The notes under the pieces are model-generated. The model had not been told where the DNA came from. It saw only the letters and a program-made list of their open reading frames with translations, and ran no database searches. 64,000 nucleotides of DNA from Hemerocallis citrina. Taxonomy: Eukaryota > Streptophyta > Magnoliopsida > Asparagales > Asphodelaceae. The stretch lies in NCBI GenBank assembly GCA_017893485.1, contig CM030362.1, positions 183,418,175-183,482,174 of the forward strand, given 5' to 3'. Below, in pieces: positions 1-12,665 of the stretch. How positions within the stretch are numbered: the stretch's first letter is position 1; every line of letters begins with the position of its first letter. Made by a program: the position numbers and the translations under genes.

Positions 1-529
1 TAAGCATCCAGTTGTCTATAAAATAGTATTACCACTAAGAATAAACAATATAAATGAAATACTATTACATCTTGGCTTGCTTTGACCAACACTCCACTTT
101 TTGCTCTGTCCATGCAGCGTATGAATTTCCTGGAATGTAGATAGACCAAAAAGGGGAATTCAGGGATAGGAATAGGAATTATAGTACCATTGGAAGAATG
201 AGCACCTGTGGGAACATCTCTACTGACGAACCATTTCAATAGTACGGGTGCTGCCGTGCCACAAGGCACGACCAATTCAGGTATACCCAGGCTGATATTG
301 TGCTCTGGGTATACCTGTAGACCTAGAGCACAATATCAATAAAATATTATTAAGAATTGACTTCCTTACATCTGTACAACCACTCAATACTAGAAAAAAA
401 AAATAATAACAGTAAATAATGAAAGTATAGTAATAAATAGAATATTATTCAAATGAACTCATTAAGAGCAACAAAAAATACAATATATATACTAATAGAA
501 TTTGTACACGAGTGATACAAATCAAGAAA
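1..529. other. AT-rich sequence upstream of the pararetrovirus relic
   Basis: I see no convincing reading frame here. The stretch is AT-rich and directly precedes the caulimovirid-like protease, so it may be decayed upstream virus sequence, but I recognise no coat or movement protein motif. Its one clear feature is the interleaved pair of inverted repeats at 278-337, listed separately. Confidence 0.4.
278..337. repeat. Two interleaved perfect inverted repeats
   Basis: The arm CAGGTATACCCAG (278-290) is the reverse complement of 305-317. The arm GATATTGTGCTCT (294-306) is the reverse complement of 325-337. The order is A-B-A'-B', so the two hairpins cannot both form as simple nested stems, and the topology is that of a pseudoknot. 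Both stems are perfect over 13 bp. Function is unknown. Confidence 0.75.
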
Positions 530-2060
530 CTATCACAGCCTAATAGACATGGGAGTAGGCACAAGCTTATGCCGTGAAAATATACTACCGAAATAAAAAC
601 AAGATGGAAATAATAAAAAAGCAATAACTGAATTAATGGGACAAACCGTTAGATTTGATAAGTATCCACAAAATGTTACTATACAAATAGGAAATTACAA
701 CCTAAAAATACTAATAATATACCAATTTGATATGAATAATGATGTATTATTGGGAAACAACTTTTTCCAACAGTACTATCCTATAACTATATCCTACAAT
801 TCAGTTATATTTACAACAGTTTGTAAACACCAAGCGATAGCAATTAGAGTAACACAACCTTCAACCTTATTCTATGACAGACTTACCACATATCAGAGTT
901 TTTCCAACCCAACGTGGTGAATACCAATATTTACCAAATAAAACTAAAATACAACAAGTGCAAATAACAATTACACAAGAAATTTTACAAAAACAACTAG
1001 AAGATCTCTCTGGAGAATACCCCTTAGCAAATTAGCACTTAAGTAGACCCGCAGCTCATACGAATTAGTAAACAAGAACAAAATAGTCAAAATTAAACTT
1101 ATTAGACATATTCCTACATATTTAGAAGAACTCAAAATACATATAAAATAACTAATGGAAAACAATTACATAAGAAAATCACAAAGTCCACATTCATCAC
1201 CAGCATTTATAATAAGAAAACATTCAAAAAAAATGTAAATTGAGAATGGTAGTATATTATATAGAATTAAATAAAAACACTAAAAGATTTGGATATCCAC
1301 TACCAGATATGTAGATACTACTAAACACAGTAAGAACAAGAAAATTTACTCTAAATTTGATTGCAAATCATGATTTTACCACGTAAAACTAATAGAAGAA
1401 TCAAAATAGTTAACAACATTTAGTACTCCACAAGATTTTTACGAATGGAACGCGCTACCACTTGGATATAAAAATAGTCCAAGAGTATTTCAAGAATATA
1501 TGGATAAAATATTTGAAAAATATAATAACTTTATACTAGTATATGTAGATGATATTCTAATAGGATCCAAAACGAAGAACAGCATAAAGAGCATTTACTA
1601 AAATTCATTGAAATAGTAAAAAAATGCAGGTATTATATCATCAAAAAAGAAAATGGAATTATTCAAAACAGAGTTTGAATTCTTAGGAACAAAATTTTCA
1701 CATGAATGAATAGAACTACAACCACATATAGCAGAAAAAATAAAGACATTCCCAAATATTTTAAAAGATAAAAGAGAACTACAAGCTATAATCGGATTAC
1801 TAAATCAAATAAAGGGATGCATATCAAATTTGTCAGCAAAAACAAATTGTCTACAACAAAAACTGAAATAATTTTAAAAATGGGAATGGACCTCAAAAGA
1901 TGAAGAAAAACCTTAAAATATTAAAACAATAAACTTCAGAATTAAGTAAGTTACGATTGCTTGTTAAAGAATTCACACAAATAATAGGGACATGCATGTG
2001 TAGATAATTTGGGAGCAGTGCTAAATTTTGTTGAAATAGATAAAAAAGAGAAAGACTAGC
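530..2060 (+). pseudogene. Endogenous caulimovirid protease-RT-RNase H relic
   Basis: This is a decayed pol region of an integrated plant pararetrovirus (Caulimoviridae-like). Seen in order: an aspartic-protease active-site block near 546 in which the usual D-T-G reads D-M-G; the protease C-terminal part at 636-920 with the family-typical LLGNNF motif; RT blocks with PHSSPAFII near 1178-1212 and a FYEWNALPLGYKNSP-type block followed by YVDDIL near 1437-1560; and an RNase H core (DNLGAVL-like) near 2005-2030. Many stops and frameshifts separate the blocks, so no functional polyprotein can be made. These motifs point to Caulimoviridae rather than Ty3-gypsy, but I cannot assign a genus. No flanking target duplication is visible, as is usual for such integrants. 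Confidence 0.72.
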
Positions 2061-2854
2061 CAGATACACTAGCTGAACGTTGCATGGATCGTTATGTGAG
2101 TGTCATAAGCGGTTCTCACAGTGACCATGGTGTACCTGGTCTTTTGACTTGAAGTCACTACGGTTCCCTACAGAAAAAGTTATATATTTTAATGCCGTCA
2201 AATGTCGCCTGCAATAAGGTGATTATAAAGTCGACTATTGAACATAATAAAAATCGTGCGGAGGGATGTGAGTGACTTAGATAGAATGTTTCCCTCTTAC
2301 ATAATAGAAGCAATATCTTCAGGCCCCTTGATTGAGTGAAACTGCAAAATGCATGGCCGTACTTAAATGAGTTAATATTAGATATTGATCTCATTTATTT
2401 TAGTAAGTCTACTCAGACATCGAGAAACCAAAGATTGAATTATACAAGGGTGACACTCTATGCCTTGTGGTCAATTAAGATATCTGGACAAACCGACTAA
2501 AGTGGTAACATTGGTCACGGATAGGTTATGTCAAATCACTGGAATTTCCGTTACTTGAGTAACAGTGATGTATTGTTAGATACCACTCACTGTTTGTAAT
2601 ACTAAAATAGGATTGTAGTATTATTGTCAACGTAATGGGAACCTACAGGGTCACACACTTAGAATGAATCAAGATTGGGATTAAATTCATAAGATGAATT
2701 TAATTGAGAACCCAAGTAAGACATGGAATCCCAACATTGGTTGGACAATTAGTTAGACTAAATGGTCCAAATGACATTAGAAGGCCCGCACATAATTCTG
2801 ACCTAGGTCAGATTATGGGCATGTAGCCCCATTACTCACCTAAGGTGTCCTTGC
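2061..2854. other. Unclassified non-coding DNA
   Basis: No long frame and no recognised motif. The text around 2085-2160 and 2260-2340 looks like repeat-derived sequence rather than unique DNA, but I could not assign it to a family. It may be a piece of another LTR lost between the pararetrovirus relic and Tat-A. Confidence 0.3.
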
Positions 2855-2861
2855 TGCACAT

Positions 2862-2875
2862 ACACACACACACAT

Positions 2876-2958
<83 letters not shown>

Positions 2959-2959
2959 C
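2862..2959. repeat. Composite CA-TA-TG microsatellite
   Basis: A short CA run is followed by about 68 bp of alternating TA (about 2879-2946) and then a TG run. Because CA and TG are complementary, the whole tract is a near-perfect palindrome able to extrude as a cruciform. The frames predicted across it are artefacts of the repeat. Confidence 0.9.
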
Positions 2960-3254
2960 AATAGAATCAGATTGAAAACCCTAGCTGTCACAGAGCATAA
3001 AAGTGATAACGTGAGGAATATTCCCCTTCCCGCAGCAGCACCGCGGCATGAGGGAGAGCCCGATTTTGATTCGTTCATGTGCATACCGTAGAGGCACCGC
3101 AATATTGTAGTGCTCGTGATTGGCAGATTGTGGGGACAGCAGTTTCATCGTTGAGGTAAAAATCATAACACGGTTTATGGTTTTCGCATGGATCCATGTC
3201 TGGTATCGAAAAAAATTGTATTTTTTCGCTGCCTATTATTTTGTTGTAAACCTC

Positions 3255-5060
3255 GAAACCCACCACCGCTTGCCCATGTGTCTTTTTCCAATAAAGAGAT
3301 AGAGGGCGTCAGGATGCCTCACTGCAATGCATTTTTTATAAGCCTTTGCATAGACAATCATGAGGTGCGACGTATCCTTGTAGATAATGGTAGCTATGTG
3401 AACATTCTGTTCTCTGACACTTTTGACGATCTCAAGCTCTCCTAAGACCGACTCAAGCCAGCCGGCTACACACTCCACGGGTCATCAGGTTCCTTTGTTC
3501 AAGTTGAGGGAATCATCACACTTGATGTGACAGCAGAAAAAGCTCCTGCTTCTCGAATAGAGGAGCTAGACTTTATGGTAGTCAATGTCAAAGTTGCATA
3601 CAACGCTATAATTAGTTGTCCAGGTCTAGCTATTTTCCATGCAGTTGCCTCTGCATTCCACATGAAAATAAAATTCCCCACAACTACTGGCATAGGCCAA
3701 GTTGTAGGAAGACAAGAGGCAGCACGAGCATGCTACACCCCCACAATGGGGAGCTCGGTTCTTCCACTCGAAGCCATCGAACTACTTCTATAAAGGAAAC
3801 ATAAGCTCTAAGCTTGTAGATGAATTGGAAGAGATCACTTTCTATCAAGATAATCAGACTAAGTGTTTCCGATTAATCAAGGCTCTCCCTCTTCAACTTA
3901 AAGAGCAACTCATTGCATGTATAAGGAGGAACCAAGACTGGTTCGCTTGGACCACAGCTGACATGCCGGGAATACTTGGAGATCTAATCATGAACCACCT
4001 TAGCATGAACCTGGATGCCAAGCCCATCCAACAAATGTGCTGCAAGTTTGCTCCCGACAAGCTGCGTAGAGTCAAAGATGAACCCGACAAACTCCTGGCC
4101 GTACGCTTCATCTAAGAAGATAGCTACCCCGAGTGGCTAGCTAATGCGGTGATGGTTAAAAAGGTAGCGTCAAGTAGAGAATGTGCATAGACTTCATCGA
4201 TCTCAATAAGACGTGTCTGAAAGAACCCTTCCATCTCACAAGCATAGATGCGTTGATCAATGCCATGTCCGAGAATGAGCTCTTAACTTTTATGGATGCC
4301 TTCTCCAGGTGTAACCAGATCCAAATGTTTCCACTTGACACCCTGGAGACATATTTCATAACGGATTAAGGCCTCTAATGCTATCGAGTCATGCATTTTG
4401 GCCTGAAAAACACCGACACCACCTATCAATGTTTGGTAAACAAAGATCTTTAAAAGTCAAATCGGCAAGAACATGGAGGTTAACGTAGACGACAGGTTAG
4501 TCAAAAGTCTCCAGACAGAGGACAATGTACCTCGTCAATCTCCCACTCCTAACCAAGCCTGAGCCGGGTGAAATCTTTTATCTCTACTTGGCCAGCTCAG
4601 ACCAAACTCGCAGCATCATCTTGGTTAAAGATGAAGACAGAGCATAGAAGTCAATTTATTTTGTAAATAAGGTACTTCATGACACTGAGCTTCACTACTC
4701 TAAGATGGAACATATGGCTTATTCACTGGTCACGACTACTGCCAAACTCTGACCTTACTTCCAGGCACATTCTCTATGCGTCCTTACTGATCAGCCACTT
4801 AAGCAAGTAATTCTAAATGCAGAAAGCTCTGGAAGGCTAATGAAGTGGTCCATCGAACTAAGCCAACACGATATTAGCTATCGTCTGAGGACAACAATCA
4901 AAGCCTAAGCCTTGGCTGAGTTGAGGGGTCGTATAAGGTCTGCCAAGTGGTTCGCCCAGGGGCCTATCGACTTGAAGACCTAAGGGGAAGAAGATACCAA
5001 GAAGCTAGAATGTCGTACATCTTATGAAGTACAACGTGGGCACTTAAACATCCTCTCTTA
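3255..5060 (+). pseudogene. Tat-A: decayed Tat-type Ty3-gypsy pol
   Basis: This is the remnant of the oldest Tat element in the window, alignable by eye to Tat-B at 37480-41290. Preserved blocks are the protease (ILVDNGSYVNILF near 3370-3415), the protease-RT linker with ACYTPTMGS (3720-3756), the RT N-half (ADMPGIL, IDFIDLNK, MDAFS; 3955-4369), RNase H (TDQPLKQVI, GRLMKWSIELSQHD; 4560-4920), and directly after it the integrase C-terminal segment (4925-5030). Most of the RT C-half, all of the archaeal-type RNase H and the integrase core are deleted, and gag is missing. A TAA stop at 4367-4369 falls at the same codon as the first stop of Tat-B. Several other stops and frameshifts are present. 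Confidence 0.85.
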
Positions 5061-5259
5061 GTAGTAAACTTTTTTAATTTGTAATAAGGCCGACACTTAT
5101 AATGGCCGCAACATGTAATAAAGGCTAGAAATGAAAGCTGACACTTAGTTTACTTTTTCAATAAAAAATCATCATTTATTTTTCCAAAGGTCATGTACAA
5201 TTATCTGGATGCAAACAATGAGTTATATGCCAAGCTTACTCCTAAAAATGACACAAAAA

Positions 5260-5751
5260 ACTCATTAGAAGCTCCTGATAAGAAAAGTTTGGAGTCTATA
5301 CCCATGACTCAAAATTGCTCTAGAAATTTGCAATGAAGATAGTTCATAGCTCAACTCATCATTTGATCTGCTCCTGCAACTCGTTAAACCCTCCAACAAC
5401 AAGTTTGGAGTCCATACCCATGGCTCAAAGTTGCTCCAATTGACTACAACCAAGCAAGTTCATAGCTCAACTCGCCATTTGATCTGCTCCTGCTACCTAT
5501 TAAACTCCTAAACAAGAACATCAGAATCCATACCCGTGGCTAGGAGTTGCTTTAGAAACCTGCAATCAAGTAAGTTCATAGCTCAACTCGTCATTCGATA
5601 TGTTCATTAAAGAAGGATTAAAGGTCCATAACCGTGGATTGTAGTTGCTCCAGCAAACCTACAAACAAGTAAGTTTAGAGCCCAACTCGCCACTCGAGGC
5701 GACTTTCACAATTTATTGGAAGACCCATACAGCAAGTTCAGAGTCTAACTC
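5260..5751 (+). repeat. Tat-A tandem array, period about 116 bp
   Basis: Units containing AGTTCATAGCTCAACTC recur at 5341, 5457 and 5573, with weaker copies near 5672 and 5735. The array lies directly 3' of the pol remnant, the position of the 209-bp array in Tat-B, though the unit sequence differs. The L2 solo LTR at 5752 interrupts it and related text resumes at 7963. The stretch 5061-5259 is spacer with no feature I recognise. Confidence 0.75.
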
Positions 5752-7962
5752 TGTCACGTCCCGCTTCCCAAAAATACGGAATACGAGCACGTAACATTGG
5801 CCCAGCGAATGATTTTCATCATCCATAAGCTGTTTATGAATCTTTACAATATTTCACAGAAATAATCAGATTCGGAAGCAAGAGAATCAACCAAGCATGC
5901 ATATATGAAACAATACCAACGGAATTCACTTGAAACAAAATATATTAATCTCAAATAAATCAGATCCGAATAAGTCAAATATCCTGGGTCACATTGCCCA
6001 AATAAAAATAAATCCAAGTATCAAGTTACAATTGTTCAAAGCAAGCTACAAGAAATAATAATAATAAAATACAACACTAATACTTCATGTCACCAATACC
6101 ATCTGGAACATGTTCTCCAAAATCTGCAATTTAATAATTGCAGGGAAGAGAAAAAGAGAAAACAAGTACCCGTCAATTGCAAGTTACGAGCTGCTTGTAA
6201 TGCAGGATACAAGTACATGGGGAAACTAACTAACAATATGGAATAAGCATGATATCAAAATAAATAACTAGCATGGCAAGGTGATCAAGTGTAAATGGCA
6301 TGAATCAAGTGTCAAGTAAATAAGTATCATGTAAACAAACATCAAGTGTCAAGTCATGTATCAAGTGTCATGTGTCAAGTCTCATGTATTATGTAGTCAA
6401 GTATCAAGTAAGCATGTATCATGTTCAAGTATCATGTTCAAGTCTTGTATTTATTACCAGCTAGGTAGCACTTCATGAGCCCCATATTATAACACATGGT
6501 TGCTACATTCAAACAGTTACGTTTAGGCCTAGTGGTGGATTTCCCAGCCAACAAAATCCACAAGCAAATAACGAAACCACGATCAAGATCCACGAACAAC
6601 GTTGAACAAAACCTACGAACCTGAAGAACATACGAACACTCAACGAACACAACCACGAACCAATACACCCCAACGACCAAGCGCTCGAGAGATGCCCGCA
6701 CACACCATCCAACACATGCAGTGGCAAGAACAGCAAGGGGAATGGCAACACAAGAGGTGGCGTCGCGGCTTGTCGTTGTAACTGCGGAGAGGACAGGGGG
6801 TGCATTGGCGGCTAGCTGCAGGTGGACAGAAACACAGGGAGGGGTGCACAAAGGTGGTGGGAAGGTCGGAGGGAGGACTGGCTGGCGCGACGGCGGGGAT
6901 GTCGGGGCTGACGCAGCGGGAAGAAGATAGACGGGGGAGACCAGGGGGGTCGTGCTGTCGCTGGGCCTGGCGGAGAAGATGGGGAGAGGCAGGAAAAGTC
7001 GGAGGTGGTCTGGGGAGTCGGCAAAGGACGGGAGAGGGAGTGAGCAGGGACACAGGGGTTGAGCAGGAGCAGGGACACAGAGAGATAAGGATGGAGAGGA
7101 GTGCTGGGCGAACATAGGGAAAGGCGAGGAGAGATCTAGGGCTGCCGAGGTGGAGGATAGGGTGAGCGGGAGGGTGATCGAGGAAGGAGACGAAGGGGCA
7201 CAAGGGTACGGGGCTGAGCAGGAGTAAGGGGGTAAGGTCAGGAGGATGAGGGAGAGGTGTAGACGAAGAGACGGCTGGAGGGGTGCATGGGTTCAGTTAT
7301 ATAGATGGAGTTTTTAGGTTTAGGTGATGATGATGGCTGACAGGGGGGTGATTGGGTTTGGGTAGGGGGCTTAACGGGTATTAGGGTTGTGGTTTAGTTA
7401 TAAAACAGGTTAATGGGTTTGGTTAGCTAATGGTCTTGGGTACTGTTATTGAGTTTTGGGTCTGTGGATTAGGGTGTGGTTTCAATTGGGTATTTGGGTT
7501 AAATAATTAAAGGGAATGGGCTTAATAGGTTATAGGGTATAAAATGGGGTTATTGGAAAAATATCTAATATAGAAAATATGGTATAAAAATCCATTAGAA
7601 AATAAAATAATAAATAAAATTGTAGGTTTATATAACAAAATAAAATTGTACTACAATATGGAATTTATTTGAAATAATTATAAATACAATCAAGATTTTA
7701 CAAAAATAATAATAATAATAATAATCAAAACAATACCAATAACAATAATAATAATAGTAGTAGTAATAATAATAAGATTGGTATTATAATATAAATTCGT
7801 TGAAAAATAGTAACAAATAAAACCATTGATTAAAATAGACTTTCATAGAAAGTCCAATAATACATTTTAACAAAAATAGTTCGAAAGTGGAAAACTAATT
7901 TACAAAAATTTGAAATACCGAAAATACACTGAAAATACATTTTTGGGGAAATAGGGGTTACA
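5752..7962 (-). mobile_element. L2-a solo LTR with 5-bp target duplication
   Basis: On the minus strand it begins TGTAACCCC and ends GGGACGTGACA. It is flanked by AACTC at 5747-5751 and again at 7963-7967, a perfect 5-bp duplication. No internal domain or second LTR is present, so recombination has left a solo LTR of 2,211 bp. A TATATAA motif on the minus strand near 7296-7302 is followed by C-rich leader-like sequence, supporting minus orientation. The long proline-rich minus-strand frames at 6438-7203 lie in this leader and overlap one another, so I do not take them as genes. It shares blocks with the L2 LTRs at 21537 and 33483, for example the GGTAGCACTTCATG segment near 6464. Confidence 0.85.
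7703..7772. repeat. AAT/ATA trinucleotide repeat
   Basis: Imperfect AAT runs with a few TAG units lie inside L2-a. A comparable AAT tract sits near the same end of the L2 LTRs at 28082-28110 and 52265-52295, so it is part of the family rather than a new microsatellite. Confidence 0.75.
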
Positions 7963-9176
7963 AACTCTCTTCTGAAGTTCCTCATACAACTAGCTGAGCA
8001 CAAAACGGCAAGTCTGGAGTCCATCTCCTCCTTAGAACTTCTCCCACGAGTAGCTAATCTCCAAGACGATGAATCACACGACAAGGATCACACATATAAA
8101 AAATATTTTATCGCACAAACAACAATTTTCTTTACAAGTGCTGAATTATAAGGGATCTATGTCTTAGGCCTAATATGACTACCAATGTTTACAAGCAAAA
8201 AAACTGCGAGCCTTATTACAACTGCCGAATTACAATGAGTCTACACTTCATGTATAAGCATCACTATAAAGGTTTGGTAAAATGCTAAGCGATATAGCAA
8301 TCCTGCAAGTTGATCCACAGGTCATCCTTCCGGCTGCGTGGGCGAGGGATGTTCCTCCTAAGGAACAAAATCCTCTCGCAGGCCTTCATCCAGACACCAC
8401 CTCTCCTGGGCCGCTTGAACTCTTGGTAGGAAGCTTCAACCCCGTAGACTGAGTCTGACGGCCGTAACCCAACGCACGCGAACCTCCTCAGGTAGAAACC
8501 AAACTTGACAACATGGTCGGCCCGCTCTGAGTTTCTCTAGGGTAACGAGTGGCCACCCGTGCAGTCGAGACCACTCCTCTAACTGTCGACCCCGATCCGC
8601 CAACTAGCTCTCCTCCAGCTATCAGTCTTGCTCTCCCAACTGGCGCTCCTGCTTCAACAACAATAGTACGCATTGTGATGGCCATGTGCAGCCCCCTAAG
8701 CTTCACATGGAGACGTTATAACTCCAGATCCCTTCTCAACAAGCACATTCATTAGAAGAGCACACTCCCTAATATTTCTCTTCGTCAATTCGGGGGGCAA
8801 GGGAATACCGACGAGACGATCGACATGCAAAAGAGTTAGGTCACAGTCCCTTTCCATTAACACTTCCTTGAGATGAAGCATCTCCAACCAGTTGTCATCT
8901 GATGGTCACAAATGATCAGGCAATGATTCCGTTACGCATATCCTGTTGCGAAGTTACTCAACCTCACCATCTCGGGGATTCCCTCCGGCACCCGCATCTA
9001 TCTGCGAACAAGAAGAACCAAAGAGTTACTCCATGTTGAGAGGGCAGATGATAACATCACAGAAGAGATAAACATCAAGATATCTCAACCAGAATAACTC
9101 CAAGTATACCAAAACAATACACAATTATTGATAAGCAAGGAAGTGTTTTCATCAACTAAAAGGAAGATACAAGGAT
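7963..9176 (-). pseudogene. Tat-A antisense coiled-coil gene (aORF2) remnant
   Basis: The first 300 bp or so (7963-8290) continue the Tat-A array and spacer. From about 8480 to 8890 the minus strand has broken frames that resemble the second antisense product of Tat-B and Tat-C: a segment with LHVDRLVGIPLPPEL (8696-8887) aligns by eye with the conserved THLRHLIASHVGVPSS block of Tat-B. The similarity is weak and interrupted, and the position 3' of the other antisense gene is the main support. Confidence 0.4.
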
Positions 9177-9192
9177 GCGGTGGCTAGTCCGC
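9177..9192 (-). other. Conserved 3' hairpin of the Tat antisense gene (Tat-A copy)
   Basis: On the minus strand this reads GCGGACTAGCCACCGC. It is one base different from the same motif in Tat-B (44602-44619) and Tat-C (60214-60229), and lies just downstream of the antisense stop codon in all three. GCGG and CCGC can pair as a short stem. Confidence 0.6.
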
Positions 9193-9242
9193 TATATGAA
9201 ATCATACAAAAAAAAAACAACAACTAAATCTTAAAGGAGAAA

Positions 9243-10860
9243 TTAGGGATCCACCTGCCTTGACAGGACTATAGGCAAGGAGCCCCCAACTGCCTCCTTC
9301 CACTTACCCTTTTTGCTAGAACCACTCTTCATGCCCACTACAGGAGTGTTGTCCTCATCACCATCCTCCCTATCTTCATCCTCTCTTGGAGCTTCTCCCG
9401 AACGAAGCATCACATGGTACCCCTTCCTGGTGAAGCCGGGAACATGCTCATCCACGTATGAGATAGCTAGGGCATAAGACATGTTGATCACGTTCTGCAG
9501 TCTAGCCTTGGCCTCAACCTCCACCTTGGCATCTGCTGCCTTCACCACCAAGTCCGCCTCGGCCTTCGCCTTCTCCAACTCTGACTCAAGATCGACAACC
9601 CTCTTCTTCGATGTCTCAAACTTCTAGAGCGACTCTTCTTATCTTTTCTCTGATGTCTGCAGCTTCTAGCGTAAATCCTCCCCTTTCTTCTTCGCCTCCA
9701 ACTCTTACTTGAGCCCCTTGATGGCACGTTCCTTCTCCTTCTCAGCACAGGAGACCTGTGCCCTCAACTCCTTCTCATCGGCAGCATAAAAGTCGACCAA
9801 GTGGCTGAAGTGACAAGCCATCTAGAAAAAAAAATAGAAACTTTCAGTCATTGATCTATAAAGAGAAATATGAAAGTTACACTTCGAAAACACTAGACAT
9901 ACTGTCATTTGGGACCAAGCGATCTCCAGGGCAGACCTCTCAAGCAGCTCCATCTTCAACCTCTCCCGATCACTGGAGTCGGGAGATGGCAGATCTCATC
10001 CACACAAGCGGCCAAAGTACCAAGAAAGCTTTCATGCTGCTTCATGCTCCAATTAGGAACATGGATCATCTCCCATTCATCATTGAGAATCGTTGTGGCC
10101 TGGGCAATCAGGGGGAGAGGCGTAGCACCGCTATAATATATACCAAGGAAGAACCTATGTGGCAACGCTAGACGATGCCTCGGAAGGCATCTCCGACGGA
10201 ATGGTCAAGGATGGAACGGAGGGACCCTCCAATGCCTTCGAAGTAGGAGTGTGACTCTCCATCCTTTTACGCTTCTTTAGCTCATCGGCCCTTTTGTTGC
10301 GAAGAGTCTCCTGATCGGCAATCAGGTCATCAAAACATATTCATGCTTTCTCTGCAAAAATAAACACAAATGAATGAGAACTCACAATGAAAAACTAAGT
10401 ACTGCAAGTAAGAAAACGAAAGCAATAAATCATATTAGGGTCCACCAGGATATGACCACCCTCAAAGAGAACTTCTTTGGTGATATATCGTCATGCAAAT
10501 GTCTCCTGCATGAGATGAGCATCACTGAAACTCTTCTTCACCTCTGTCACCACCAACTCCTTCTTGAGTGTTATCGGAACAGTCCTCTGCCATGTCGTGA
10601 GAATTCCTCACGGCTCAGGCTATGAACAATGAAGAACTTCTCCCTCCAACACTTGATCGAGTTGGGAACATCAATCAACTCCTGGTTACCACGAGAGAAA
10701 AGATACCACCGCTCCTCCATCTTGTTTAACTGAGCAATCTTAAAATGTCTTCTAAAAATTGTTAGACTCGGTTTGGCTCCAAGTCTACGACACTGTAGGA
10801 CGAATCCCACCATGTGACTCCACGCATTCGGCATAATCTACATCTAACTCATCCTATACC
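9243..10860 (-). pseudogene. Tat-A antisense Transposase_28-type gene (aORF1), 3' part
   Basis: Minus-strand remnants of the antisense gene seen complete in Tat-B. The last-exon part (9243-9780) keeps a coiled coil (DLESELEKAKAEADL), a YVDEHVPGF block and an acidic tail, ending in VDP like the Tat-C copy. The first-exon part (10571-10834) keeps MPNAWSHMVGFVLQCRRLGA and PNSIKCWREKFFIV, the core of the 'putative gypsy type transposon' domain (Pfam Transposase_28). Stops and frameshifts break it, and an L1 solo LTR at 11003 splits exon 1, whose 5' part resumes at 14497. Function is unknown for the whole family. Confidence 0.7.
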
Positions 10861-11562
10861 AATTTAAGACCCTTTTGGCAAAGAGGGGAAGTGGCAGATG
10901 AATTCTGACGTGGAAGACATCGCATGGGAAAAAACAATACTCGCTGAACATCCTGTAGCACACCCTAACTTTCGGACTGGCCAGAGTAACTCGTACTAAG
11001 GTTGTAATACCCTAAACTTTCATTTTAATAAAAATGTTTATTTTCACGTGTTGTGCACGTGCAAAATTTCGTATGTATATTTATTTTTTTTATAAAAATT
11101 TCATTTTTGTAGTATGAACAATCATTTCATTCTTTTCCTTTATTTTTCGAAAATGCCTATTTTGTAAAGCCTAAAACATTATTTTCTTATTTTGAGCCCA
11201 CTTTAATAATTAAATATTTTATTATTTAGCCCATAAGCCTAAGCCCACAATTTGTGAAGCCCACAAACTTAATTAATCCTTTAAATTGTCACAACTTGTC
11301 AAGTAGGCACAAATGGTGAACAATTGATTAATTAAATTTGTACAAATTTCAAATAGGGGGTACTAGAAGGGCACGTGCATGCACGTAGTGTGCTTTGCAC
11401 ACCTTGGAGGCCGGGTTATGCATAAAAGAGATGGGAGAGTGGGTGTGTGTGCATGGGTGGTTATTTGTTTATGGGTGGCTGCTACAACTTCTCATCCTAT
11501 CCTAGCCATCCATCTCCAACCATCTAATGAAATCCTAGCCCTCCAATCCATCCTAGAACTAG

Positions 11563-11570
11563 TATAAATA
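11563..11570 (+). promoter_or_regulatory. TATA box of L1-a LTR
   Basis: TATAAATA followed by CCCCC lies 560 bp into the LTR. The same TATAAATAC core occurs in L1-b (15433-15440), L1-d (19057-19064) and on the minus strand of L1-c (31509-31516), always about 550-710 bp from the LTR start. This marks the U3/R junction region. Confidence 0.7.
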
Positions 11571-12665
11571 CCCCCTACCTTCATGTATACTACACAAAAA
11601 ATTAATTGAAAGGAAGAAATTATATAGGAGAGAAATACATTAGGGAGTATAAGAGTGAGTGTGAGAATTGTGTGTCCCAAGCAAGGAGGCCGGCCCATCA
11701 TCAAGCACAAGGAGAGCATCGGGTTTGCACCAAGGAACAAGAAGGAGAGCTTTTGCAATACAATTTAGGAGGAGAAGGCTACTCTCTTGCATTCTAGGAG
11801 ACTCTAGGAGCTTTTATTTCATTTTTCTCCAAAGAGGTGGGTGTTTCTCATGCTTCTAAATTAGAAATCATGCTAGGAATAAATTGAGCAATTATTAAAG
11901 AGCAACTAGTTGAAATTAAATTCATGTTTGCCTAATTAGAGAGGAATTGATAATCTAGTAGATGTGTTAAAATGATTGCTAGATTAATTAATTATGAATG
12001 AAAGTGGATGTTTCTCGTACTTCTAGAAGTAGACATCATGCTAGGTATGATTTTAATGAAATTATATGAATCAACTAGTGAGAAATGGGAACCATGCTTG
12101 TTTAATTGAAAAGTAGAGTGGTAATTTAAAAGAATAGTTGATGGATTGATTGCTAATGAATAATTGTTAATTAATATGTTAGAAATCTCCATGTTGTTGT
12201 GCTACATGAATGCTATGGTAAATAATAATAAAGAAAAAAAAGAGATTGTATTTGCAAACAATTGATTGAATGCATCATGTGTAATTAGTTGACAAAAACA
12301 GATTTTTATTTTGTAGAAAGATGAGATTTTTGTGTTCTAAAAATATGGTAGGATGTCAATAAGAAAGAGAACAAAAAATGTAGTGATTTGTGGAAGCCTA
12401 GCTCTAAATTTTGAAGAAATGTGCTATTGTTCTCAATGTCGAAATTATGGACATGGAACACAAATTAGGACTAAAATACAAGTTTTATAAAGCAAATAAT
12501 ATTTATAAAATTACTGGTTTACTGAGGATTTATGTATAGTAAATTCTGGAAAAAAATTGCTTTCTAAAGAGAGGAAAAAGAAACAAATTGTTGTGAGAAT
12601 TCATGAAGTATAGATATAAACAGAGAGCTAATTCAAACCTAATTAAATCCCTTTCAAAACGATAT

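Noticed and set aside
2836..3102. 88-codon minus-strand frame with alternating Tyr-Ile
   Set aside because: Translation of the TA microsatellite.
6438..7203. Two overlapping long minus-strand frames (225 and 187 codons), proline- and serine-rich
   Set aside because: They lie in the leader of the L2-a LTR, overlap each other in different frames, and owe their length to GC-rich low-complexity sequence. The related L2 LTRs do not preserve them.
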